Shown one piece after another: positions 1 through 5,201 of a stretch of 5,271 bases of DNA. The stretch is taken from positions 1-5,271 of the forward strand of contig JAAZBQ010000864.1 in NCBI GenBank assembly GCA_012513725.1, in the 5' to 3' direction. The notes under the pieces are model-generated. The model searched no databases and was not told the origin of the DNA. It saw only the letters and a list, made by a program, of their open reading frames with translations. A program made the translations under genes and the position numbers. The stretch comes from Chloroflexota bacterium. GTDB taxonomy: Bacteria; Chloroflexota; Anaerolineae; UBA1429. Every line of letters begins with the position of its first letter. Position 1 is the stretch's first letter.

Positions 1-293
1 CCGAACGTCACCCGCCCCCCATCGAGGATCACGCAGCCGTGGTTGGCGTAAAAGTTGTCGCCGATGCTCACGTTGTACCCATAGTCACACCAGAACGGCG
101 GCTCGATCCAAAAGGCCCCCGCCACGTGCCCCAGGATCCGCCGGATGAGCGCCGCTCGCTCCTCCAGCAGGTCAGGGTGCAGGTGGTTGTACTCGTGGCA
201 CAGCGCCTTGCAGCGCGCGCGTTCGGCGATCAGCTCCCCATCGGTGTTCGGGTGGTACAACAGGCCCTGGGCGACCCGTTCCTTTTCCGTCAC
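1..293 (-). CDS. Sugar O-acetyltransferase (maltose/galactoside acetyltransferase family), N-terminal part
   Basis: The gene runs off the left edge, leaving 97 complete codons of the roughly 185 usual for the family. Translating the minus strand from GTG at 293 gives MTEKERVAQGLLYHPNTDGE, the typical start of the maltose acetyltransferase (Mac) domain. It is followed by a helical stretch containing CHEYNH (residues 32-37), then IEPPFWCDYGYN (63-74) and GDNFYANHGCVILD (78-91), which resemble the start of the left-handed beta-helix in E. coli Maa and LacA. Members transfer acetyl from acetyl-CoA to a sugar hydroxyl in the cytoplasm and work as trimers. The catalytic histidine and the hexapeptide-repeat bulk lie outside the window, so the substrate cannot be told. 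The GTG start is chosen because GGAGG lies 5 nt upstream and because the family N-terminus begins here. It is divergent from the aminotransferase. No convincing promoter was found for it. The family call is firm; the choice among maltose, galactoside, NodL-like or other acceptors is open. Confidence 0.93.
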   Translation of the reverse strand, partial: MTEKERVAQGLLYHPNTDGELIAERARCKALCHEYNHLHPDLLEERAALIRRILGHVAGAFWIEPPFWCDYGYNVSIGDNFYANHGCVILDGGRVTF

Positions 294-375
294 GTTCTCC
301 TCCACTCAACGACACATACCGCCGCCGCATGCGCCGGTGACGAACGTGCGGCGGGCGATAGGATCCTCCCGGTGG

Positions 376-404
376 TTGTGCGCCGGGCACAGTTCCTGTA
401 CACT
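376..404 (+). promoter_or_regulatory. Sigma-70-type promoter for the aminotransferase
   Basis: TTGTGC (376-381) and TACACT (399-404) are separated by exactly 17 nt, a good match to the TTGACA/TATAAT pattern. Transcription would begin near 411 and give a leader of about 94 nt before the ATG at 505. The element sits in the divergent gap between the acetyltransferase and the aminotransferase. It is predicted from sequence pattern only. Confidence 0.6.
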
Positions 405-410
405 ATGCCC

Positions 411-504
411 GGGCCGCCTCCGTGTGGCCCATCCACGCAATGCGGCGTTCCATCGAGGCGGATCCAGCATATCCCACGGGCCGCATTATGGAAAGGACCG
501 CACG
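411..504 (+). promoter_or_regulatory. Possible structured 5' leader of the aminotransferase mRNA
   Basis: The predicted leader contains two perfect inverted repeats. CCGCCTC (414-420) can pair with GAGGCGG (455-461), enclosing a small GTGG/CCAC hairpin (424-427 with 433-436). AATGCGGC (439-446) can pair with GCCGCATT (480-487), ending 5 nt before the AAGGA ribosome-binding site. The two helices interleave, so they would be either alternative folds or a pseudoknot. I recognise no named riboswitch or leader-peptide class. In GC-rich DNA such pairings can arise by chance, so the regulatory reading is speculative. Confidence 0.25.
491..503 (+). promoter_or_regulatory. Ribosome-binding site and shared 13-nt leader, copy 1
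   Basis: GAAAGGACCGCAC lies directly before the aminotransferase start. It contains AAGGA (493-497) with a 7-nt spacing to the ATG at 505, which fixes this start over upstream in-frame ATGs. The same 13 nt recur before the start of the phosphorylase-fold gene at 1991-2003. Confidence 0.7.
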
Positions 505-1779
505 ATGACCGACTGGCGCACCCTCGACGCCCCCGCCCTCCGCGCCGAACGCGACCGCCTCCGAGCCCGTTACGACGCGTTTCGCGCGCGCAACCTCACG
601 CTGGACATGACCCGCGGCAAGCCCTCCCCCGAGCAACTGCGCCTCTCGCTCCCGATGCTGGAGGGCGCCGAGCAGCACTATGTCAGCCCCACGGGCATCG
701 ACTGCCGCAACTATGGCGGGCTGGAGGGCCTTCCCGAGGCGCGGCGCCTCTTTGGCGAGTACCTGGGAGCGCCCGCGGAGCAGGTGATCGTCGGCGGCGC
801 CTCGAGCCTGGCGATGATGTACGACGTCTGCGTCCGCGCCGTCCTGTTCGGCGTGCCGGGCGGAGAGGGCCCCTGGGGCCGCCGCGAGACCAAGTTCTTG
901 TGCCCCAGCCCCGGGTACGACCGGCATTTCGCCATCTGCGAGCAACTGGGCATCGGCATGATCCCCGTGGAGATGCACGACGACGGCCCGGACATGGAGG
1001 TCGTCGAGCGCCTGGTGGCCACCGATCCGACCATCGTGGGGATGTGGTGCGTGCCCAAGTTCTCCAACCCCACCGGGGCGGTCTATTCTGACGAGGTGGT
1101 CGGGCGGCTGGCCGCCATGCCCAGTGCCGCGGGGGATTTCCGCATCTTTTGGGACAACTCGTACGCCGTGCACGCCTTTCAGGGGGAGCCGGCGCCCCTC
1201 CGCAACCTCCTGACCGCCTGCACCGAGGCCGGCCATCCGGACCGGGCCCTGATGTACGCATCGACGGCCAAGATCACCTTTGCCGGCGCCGGAGTGGCCG
1301 CCATGGCCGCCAGCCCCGCCAACGTGGCCTGGAACCTCCGGGTCATGGGCATCCAGACCATCGGCCCCGACAAGCTGAACCAGCTGCGCCACGTCCTCTT
1401 TTTGCGCGACATGCCCACCATCCTGGCGCACATGCGGCGCCACGCGGAGCTCCTCCGGCCCAAGTTCGAGGCGGTGCAGCGGGTGTTGGGGCGCGAACTG
1501 GCGGGCAAGGGGATCGCCGAGTGGACGGACCCCCGGGGGGGCTATTTCGTCAGCCTGAACACGCTGGATGGCTGCGCGACGGATGTCATCCGCATGGCGG
1601 CAGAGGCGGGGGTCAGCCTGACCCCGGCGGGCTCCACGTTCCCCTACAAGCGGGACCCCCGAGACCGCAACATCCGCATCGCCCCCTCGTTTCCACGCCT
1701 CGAGGAGATCGAGGCGGCGATGGAGCTCCTGGGCATCTGCGTGCAGATGGTGAGCAGCGACCGGCTGTTGGGGCGCTAG
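505..1779 (+). CDS. PLP-dependent class I aminotransferase, aspartate aminotransferase subgroup Ic type
   Basis: This complete 424-residue protein is of the usual length for the family and is a cytoplasmic fold-type I PLP enzyme. By family it transfers the amino group of aspartate (or a related amino acid) to 2-oxoglutarate. Visible landmarks are MTRGKP (35-40), typical of this subgroup's N-terminus, and PSPGYDRHF in the central large domain. NPTG follows at 188-191, with N188 expected to contact PLP. WDNSYAVH (216-223) contains D217 and Y220, which normally bind the pyridine ring nitrogen and the PLP 3'-hydroxyl. STAKITFAG (from 253) has K256 as the Schiff-base lysine, and NIRIAPS has R391 as the likely substrate-carboxylate arginine. 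All key residues are present, so it should be active. The ATG at 505 has AAGGA 7 nt upstream. The open frame extends up to 145, but that extension runs antisense to the acetyltransferase start and precedes the promoter. It has its own promoter and a long leader. The class is firm; substrate preference is inferred. Confidence 0.93.
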   Translation: MTDWRTLDAPALRAERDRLRARYDAFRARNLTLDMTRGKPSPEQLRLSLPMLEGAEQHYVSPTGIDCRNYGGLEGLPEARRLFGEYLGAPAEQVIVGGASSLAMMYDVCVRAVLFGVPGGEGPWGRRETKFLCPSPGYDRHFAICEQLGIGMIPVEMHDDGPDMEVVERLVATDPTIVGMWCVPKFSNPTGAVYSDEVVGRLAAMPSAAGDFRIFWDNSYAVHAFQGEPAPLRNLLTACTEAGHPDRALMYASTAKITFAGAGVAAMAASPANVAWNLRVMGIQTIGPDKLNQLRHVLFLRDMPTILAHMRRHAELLRPKFEAVQRVLGRELAGKGIAEWTDPRGGYFVSLNTLDGCATDVIRMAAEAGVSLTPAGSTFPYKRDPRDRNIRIAPSFPRLEEIEAAMELLGICVQMVSSDRLLGR

Positions 1780-1966
1780 GTGCGGGAAGACGCGCCTGCA
1801 AGGTCCTATTGGCTTATGCGCCGCGGATGGGGCGACACCCTCGGATCAGGGAGTCTGGCGTAGCCTTCCCCCACCGGGAGGTGCCCCCTGCCCTTCAAGC
1901 GTGTGCCCAGCCCCACTGCTTGGTGAAGACCAACAGAGCCCTGTAGGCGTGTCCGGCGATCTGCGG

Positions 1967-1972
1967 TAGAAT
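1967..1972 (+). promoter_or_regulatory. Probable -10 element for the phosphorylase-fold gene
   Basis: TAGAAT at 1967-1972 would give a transcription start near 1979 and a 26-nt leader to the ATG at 2005. The same TAGAATGC string occurs at the oxidoreductase promoter. At 17-nt spacing the -35 position is TAGGCG (1944-1949), a poor match, so the promoter would be weak or activator-dependent. The rest of the 1780-1966 spacer shows no gene, tRNA or clear terminator; only short hairpins of 4-5 bp were seen. Confidence 0.35.
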
Positions 1973-1990
1973 GCAAGCCTTACCAGCAGA

Positions 1991-2003
1991 GAAAGGACCG
2001 CAC
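1991..2003 (+). promoter_or_regulatory. Ribosome-binding site and shared 13-nt leader, copy 2
   Basis: GAAAGGACCGCAC is identical to 491-503 and sits at the same distance from the start codon. AAGGA at 1993-1997 is 7 nt from the ATG at 2005, which decides the start. Confidence 0.7.
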
Positions 2004-2004
2004 C

Positions 2005-2778
2005 ATGCCCCTCCATCCCCAGCCCTACCCCATCCTGGAGTTCGACGACGCTCCGGAGGCGCTCATCGAGCCCTCCCGCCTGATCCCGCGCGCCGACATT
2101 CCCTCCCGCTGCGTCCTCTGCTTCTTCCAGGAGGTCCTCGCCGCCCTGCCCGCCGACCACGGCGCCACGCAGGTGGCCGAGGTCCGCTCGGAGCAGGGGA
2201 TCACGCCGGTGTACGCCCTGGAGGTCGGGGACACGTCGCTCGTCGCCGCGCACCCGGGGGTGGGGGCGCCCCTTGCCGCTGGGATCCTCGAGGAGCTGAT
2301 CGCCATGGGCTGCGACCGGTTCATCGTCTGCGGCGGGGCGGGGGTCTTGCGGCGGGACCTCGTCGTGGGCCACCCGGTGATCGTGACCGGCGCGGTGCGC
2401 GACGAGGGCACCTCGTATCACTATGTGGCGCCCTCCCGGGAGGTCGTCGCCGAGCCCGGGCCGGTCGCGGCGCTGGAGGGGGTGCTCCGCGCCCACGGGG
2501 TAGAGTACCTGGCCGGCAAGACCTGGACCACCGACGCGTTCTACCGGGAGACCCCGGACCGGGTGGCGCGGCGTCGGGAGGAGGGCTGCCTCACCGTGGA
2601 GATGGAGGCCGCCGCGTTCCTGGCCGTGGCGCGCTTTCGCGGGGTGGCGCTGGGTCAGGTCCTATACTCGGGCGACGACGTCAGCGGCGAGGTGTGGGAT
2701 TCGCGCCAGTGGCAGGACCGCACCAGCGTTCGCGAGCGCCTCTTCTGGCTCGCCGCCGAGGCCTGCGCCGCGCTGTAG
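2005..2778 (+). CDS. Nucleoside phosphorylase / nucleosidase superfamily protein (uridine phosphorylase-like)
   Basis: This complete 257-residue protein matches the size and fold of the PNP/UDP family, which cleaves the N-glycosidic bond of nucleosides in purine or pyrimidine salvage. Landmarks in order are HPGVGAP (83-89), GGAGVL (110-115, the glycine-rich strand end), RDEGTSYHY (132-140), TDAFYRE (176-182), VEMEAAAF (198-205) and SGDD (222-225). In VEMEAAAF, E199-M200-E201 is the ribose-binding motif. SGDD lies where family members carry the base-protonating aspartate. The canonical N-terminal phosphate-binding GDPxR loop is not visible, and the arginine normally found just before the GG strand end is replaced (VCGGAG, 108-113). 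It may therefore be a divergent phosphorylase or a hydrolytic nucleosidase. The start is set by AAGGA 7 nt upstream. The gene is monocistronic in appearance and convergent with the oxidoreductase. The superfamily is firm; reaction and substrate are uncertain. Confidence 0.88.
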   Translation: MPLHPQPYPILEFDDAPEALIEPSRLIPRADIPSRCVLCFFQEVLAALPADHGATQVAEVRSEQGITPVYALEVGDTSLVAAHPGVGAPLAAGILEELIAMGCDRFIVCGGAGVLRRDLVVGHPVIVTGAVRDEGTSYHYVAPSREVVAEPGPVAALEGVLRAHGVEYLAGKTWTTDAFYRETPDRVARRREEGCLTVEMEAAAFLAVARFRGVALGQVLYSGDDVSGEVWDSRQWQDRTSVRERLFWLAAEACAAL

Positions 2779-2786
2779 GAAATGTT

Positions 2787-2812
2787 CCACGGATGCCACG
2801 GATGGACGGATG
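2787..2812. repeat. 9-nt tandem repeat CCACGGATG with decayed third copy
   Basis: CCACGGATG occurs twice in perfect tandem (2787-2795 and 2796-2804), followed by GACGGATG (2805-2812) and a further AAACGGA-like remnant to about 2819. It begins 8 nt after the phosphorylase-fold gene's stop. The unit resembles the roughly 9-nt ACAGGATTT unit in the inverted repeat at 3993-4129, so both may belong to one dispersed intergenic family. Confidence 0.75.
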
Positions 2813-2825
2813 AAACGGAAGAAGA

Positions 2826-2885
2826 GAGGGATGAAGCGTAGAGGATAAAGGGTGCGGTCGCTACTGACCTCATCCTTCATCCCTC
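2826..2885. terminator. Candidate bidirectional terminator hairpin between convergent genes
   Basis: GAGGGATGAAG (2826-2836) is a perfect 11-bp inverted match to CTTCATCCCTC (2875-2885), with 38 nt between them. It lies between the stops of two convergent genes (2778 and 2903), where a shared terminator is expected. The long loop and lack of a clean T-tract on the plus strand count against an efficient intrinsic terminator. On the minus strand the stem is followed by a moderately T-rich stretch. Confidence 0.35.
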
Positions 2886-2902
2886 CTCCCTCATCCTTTC
2901 CC

Positions 2903-3922
2903 CTACACCGTCCACTCGGCGACGTCGACCAGGCCGCCTCGGTCGAGGGAGGCCATCTCGCCGATGACCAGCGCCACCGAGTTCCGGGTAGAGCGCGCCC
3001 GGCAGCGCTCGGGGGCCCGGCCGTCGAGGGCCCGCTGGGCAAAGTAGCGGATCTCGTTCACATAGGCGTCGGGGCCGGGGAGCGCGGGGTGCTCGGGGTC
3101 CCCCTCGGCACGGTAGACGGTCAGCGCGGGATGCTGGCTGGAGTCGAAGCGCAAAAAGGCCCCCTCCAGCCGGGCCTCAAACCGCGCGGCAAAGGGCAAG
3201 CCCACGCTGACCCAGTGGGCGGTGGCGCTCACCTGCCGGTCGTCGCCGTAATCCAGGTTGCCGAGGACATAGTCATAGCCGGCCTCGGCGCCGAGGCTCA
3301 TCCCGCCCTGGGCGTACAGCCGTTGGGGAAGGCCCAGGAGGTACTGGCAATAGTCGATGTCGTGGATGTGCAGGTCATAGATCGCGCCGCCGCTACGCGA
3401 CGCCTGGCCCATCCACCCCGCCGAGGCCCCCGAGGGGCGTTGGCCCTGGCGGGACATCTGGAGCGACAGGAGCCGGCCCGCGTCGCCGCTGCGCACCAGG
3501 TCGGCCAGGTACTGGTATTCGGGCCAGAAGCGGATGCAGTGGGCCACCATCAGGACGCGGCCGGCGGCCTCGGCGGCGGCGAGCATGGCGTCGCAGTCCT
3601 CGAGCGTGAGGGCCATCGGCTTTTCCACCAGGGTGTGGAGGCCCGCCTCGAGGGCGGCCACCGCCGCGGGACGGTGGAGGTAGGTGGGCAGGCAGATGTC
3701 CACGGCGTCCACCGCCCCCGAGGTCACCAGGTCCTGGTAGTCGTCGAACCAGCGCACGTCCTCGGCAGGCGCCTCCAAGAGCGCCGCCAGATCCGCGTCG
3801 GCGCGGAGGTCGCCGGCGCGCACGTCGGCCACGGCCACCACCTGGGCCTCGGGCGCCTGCCGGTAGCGCATGAGGTGGTGCCTGCCGATGCCGCCCAACC
3901 CGATGAGTCCCACTCGCAACAT
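2903..3922 (-). CDS. Gfo/Idh/MocA family NAD(P)-dependent oxidoreductase
   Basis: This complete 339-residue protein is of standard family length. The N-terminus MLRVGLIGLGGIGRHH has the Rossmann dinucleotide motif GLGGIG (8-13). The second strand ends in ADVR (32-35), where the residue after the strand influences NAD versus NADP choice. ICLPTYLH (76-83) and VEKPMAL (99-105) follow, with K101 in the conserved EKP motif. The C-terminal substrate domain has GGAIYDLHIHDID (178-190), in which D183 and H187 fit the family's active-site Asp/His positions. Members oxidise or reduce hydroxyls of sugars, inositols or related compounds in the cytoplasm; the substrate cannot be told from this sequence. 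The ATG start is supported by GGAGGAG 5 nt upstream and by the family N-terminus. It has its own promoter, converges with the phosphorylase-fold gene and is divergent from the lipid kinase. Long plus-strand open frames across it are composition artefacts. Confidence 0.94.
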   Translation of the reverse strand: MLRVGLIGLGGIGRHHLMRYRQAPEAQVVAVADVRAGDLRADADLAALLEAPAEDVRWFDDYQDLVTSGAVDAVDICLPTYLHRPAAVAALEAGLHTLVEKPMALTLEDCDAMLAAAEAAGRVLMVAHCIRFWPEYQYLADLVRSGDAGRLLSLQMSRQGQRPSGASAGWMGQASRSGGAIYDLHIHDIDYCQYLLGLPQRLYAQGGMSLGAEAGYDYVLGNLDYGDDRQVSATAHWVSVGLPFAARFEARLEGAFLRFDSSQHPALTVYRAEGDPEHPALPGPDAYVNEIRYFAQRALDGRAPERCRARSTRNSVALVIGEMASLDRGGLVDVAEWTV

Positions 3923-3955
3923 CCCCGCTCCTCCCGTCTCGTCTTCCTCTGCCGC

Positions 3956-3983
3956 ATTCTAGCCCTCCAGTGCCCGAGCGCAA
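3956..3983 (-). promoter_or_regulatory. Sigma-70-type promoter for the oxidoreductase
   Basis: Read on the minus strand, TTGCGC (3983-3978) and TAGAAT (3961-3956) are 16 nt apart. Transcription would start near 3949, giving a leader of about 27 nt with the GGAGGAG ribosome-binding site. The -35 box lies only about 10 bp from the left arm of the long inverted repeat. Confidence 0.6.
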
Positions 3984-3992
3984 GGGGGAGAA

Positions 3993-4129
3993 GGACAGGA
4001 TTTACAGGATTGGAGGAGGGATTGACGGGATAGGAAGTAGTATGTGCATATAGATTATACTGTGCACAAGTACAGATAATGCCACCTCCTATCCTGTAAA
4101 TCCTCCCCCAAATCCTGTTCATCCTGTCC
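3993..4129. repeat. Long imperfect inverted repeat with AT-rich core between divergent promoters
   Basis: The left arm (3993-4035) and the reverse complement of the right arm (4087-4129) match at 35 of 43 positions without gaps, with perfect 9-bp and 8-bp ends. Both arms are built of degenerate units of about 9 nt such as ACAGGATTT and ACAGGATGA. The core (4036-4086) is much more AT-rich than its surroundings. It contains an inner inverted repeat, TGTGCATATA (4043-4052) facing TATA (4056-4059) and TGCACA (4063-4068), and the palindrome TGTGCACA (4061-4068). A perfect TATAAT lies on the minus strand (4059-4054) but lacks a -35 box. No open frame is encoded. It may be a miniature or REP-like dispersed element or a cruciform-forming regulatory spacer. 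Confidence 0.85.
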
Positions 4130-4150
4130 CTCTTCATCCTCGGGCAAGAG

Positions 4151-4179
4151 TAGACATCGCGGGGGGCGGGGGGTATAGT
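4151..4179 (+). promoter_or_regulatory. Strong sigma-70-type promoter of the lipid kinase, apparently leaderless
   Basis: TAGACA (4151-4156) and TATAGT (4174-4179) are separated by 17 nt, each one mismatch from consensus. Only six nt separate the -10 box from the ATG at 4186, so the usual start-site distance places transcription initiation on or next to the A of the start codon. No usable Shine-Dalgarno site precedes this ATG. Confidence 0.75.
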
Positions 4180-4185
4180 GGGGCC

Positions 4186-5142
4186 ATGAGAGCCCTCTTG
4201 ATCCACAACCCTGCCGCCGGCCAACGCGAAGTTTCCCGCGATCTCCAGCAGGCCGCCGACCTGCTGGCTGCCCACGGCTGGAGCGTCGTCTGTCGCCGCA
4301 CCGCCGGACCCGGCGACGCCACGGCTCTCGCGCGACAGGCCGTCGCCGAGGGGTACGACATGGCGGTGGCCGCCGGCGGAGACGGGACGCTGAGCGAGGT
4401 GGCCAACGGCCTGGTCCATTCCGACTGCATCCTCGGCGTGCTGCCGGTGGGCACGGGCAACGTCCTGGCCCGCAACCTCCAGATCCCGCGCTGGACCCCC
4501 ACCACCCGCTCGGCGATGCAGGACGCTGCCCGGGTGCTCGTGGAGGGCCAGGTGCGCACCATCGACCTGGGGCGGGTCGGCGAGCGCTACTTTATCCTGC
4601 ACCTGGGCGTGGGGTTTGATGCCCAGGTGGCCCGCACGGTGGAGCCGGCGCGCACCGAGGCGTCTCGCAACCTGCGCAACGTCGGCTATGTGGCCACGAC
4701 GGTGGGGCTGGCCTTTAGCCAGCGGGGCTCGCGGATGACGCTGACCATCGACGACCTCACGGTGCGCCAGCGGGCCCTGATGGTGCTGGTCTCCAACGCC
4801 CAGAACTATGCCGGCACCTTTCGCGTGGCGCCCCAAGCGCTCCTCGACGACGGCCTGCTGGACGTGTACGTGTTCAAGGGGGCCAACACGGTGGACGCCA
4901 TCCGCCACATCGGCAACGTCCTCCTCGGCCGCCACGTCGGCGATCCCAAGATCGAGGTGTACCAGGCCCGCCACCTAGAGATCCGCGCGGATACCACCCT
5001 GCCCGTGCAGCTGGATGGGGAGCCCATCGAGCACACGCCGCTGGAGGTGAGGGTGGAGCCCTCCGCCCTGCGGGTGGTGGTGCCCGAGGGCGCCGCGGGG
5101 AACCTGTTTCGCTCCGTGCCCGAGGCGGCAGCGCGCAACTGA
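4186..5142 (+). CDS. Diacylglycerol kinase family lipid kinase (YegS/DagK-like)
   Basis: This complete 318-residue protein is of normal length for the family, which phosphorylates diacylglycerol or related lipids with ATP at the inner membrane face; some members phosphorylate sphingoid or other lipids. It opens with MRALLIHNPAAG, where NPAAG (8-12) is the first catalytic-domain motif. GGDGT (64-68), the nucleotide-binding signature, and PVGTGN (87-92) follow. The second domain has GVGFDA (141-146), APQALLDDGLLDV (215-227) with the conserved Asp-Asp-Gly and Leu-Asp, and QLDGE (275-279). All the hallmark motifs are present, so it should be active. There is no signal peptide or membrane span, as expected for a peripheral enzyme. 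The ATG is fixed by the N-terminal motif: any later start would delete NPAAG, although no ribosome-binding site is seen (see the promoter). The gene stands alone, divergent from the oxidoreductase. The lipid substrate is not determined. Confidence 0.94.
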   Translation: MRALLIHNPAAGQREVSRDLQQAADLLAAHGWSVVCRRTAGPGDATALARQAVAEGYDMAVAAGGDGTLSEVANGLVHSDCILGVLPVGTGNVLARNLQIPRWTPTTRSAMQDAARVLVEGQVRTIDLGRVGERYFILHLGVGFDAQVARTVEPARTEASRNLRNVGYVATTVGLAFSQRGSRMTLTIDDLTVRQRALMVLVSNAQNYAGTFRVAPQALLDDGLLDVYVFKGANTVDAIRHIGNVLLGRHVGDPKIEVYQARHLEIRADTTLPVQLDGEPIEHTPLEVRVEPSALRVVVPEGAAGNLFRSVPEAAARN

Positions 5143-5163
5143 TCCCTCGTCCGGCGCCAGTCC

Positions 5164-5185
5164 CCGCCCGTCGGCGGCCCCTTTT
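5164..5185 (+). terminator. Weak candidate terminator after the lipid kinase
   Basis: CCGCC (5164-5168) and GGCGG (5173-5177) form a 5-bp stem with a CGTC loop, followed by CCCC and TTTT (5182-5185). It lies 21 nt after the stop codon at the right place for termination. The stem is short and the T-tract is brief and separated from the stem by four C, so efficiency is doubtful. Confidence 0.3.
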
Positions 5186-5201
5186 GGCTACAAACATCGA
5201 G

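Noticed and set aside
326..333. 8-bp palindrome CGCATGCG in the divergent spacer as an operator
   Set aside because: It is short, has no symmetric extension and no second copy near the promoters, so it is expected by chance in GC-rich DNA.
145..504. In-frame upstream extension of the aminotransferase to an ATG at 145
   Set aside because: It runs antisense over the acetyltransferase start, precedes the promoter at 376-404, and its translation has no resemblance to the family. The ATG at 505 has a proper ribosome-binding site.
1772..1883. Terminator hairpins after the aminotransferase (GGCGC/GCGCC at 1772-1796, CACC/GGTG at 1872-1883)
   Set aside because: The stems are 4-5 bp, the first has a 15-nt loop, and neither is followed by a T-tract.
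1780..2004. Small gene, tRNA or riboswitch in the spacer before the phosphorylase-fold gene
   Set aside because: No cloverleaf, recognisable aptamer or short frame with a ribosome-binding site was found. The open frame crossing it is the tail of an out-of-frame shadow of the aminotransferase.
2852..4033. Long plus-strand open frame (393 codons) opposite the oxidoreductase
   Set aside because: It is a composition artefact in GC-rich DNA. The minus strand has a full Gfo/Idh/MocA protein with all motifs, and the plus translation is low-complexity and matches nothing.
3724..4974. Long minus-strand open frame (416 codons) across the lipid kinase and the intergenic inverted repeat
   Set aside because: It spans a non-coding repeat and two promoters and lies antisense to a clear lipid kinase. 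The translation is rich in Gly/Ala/His without family motifs.
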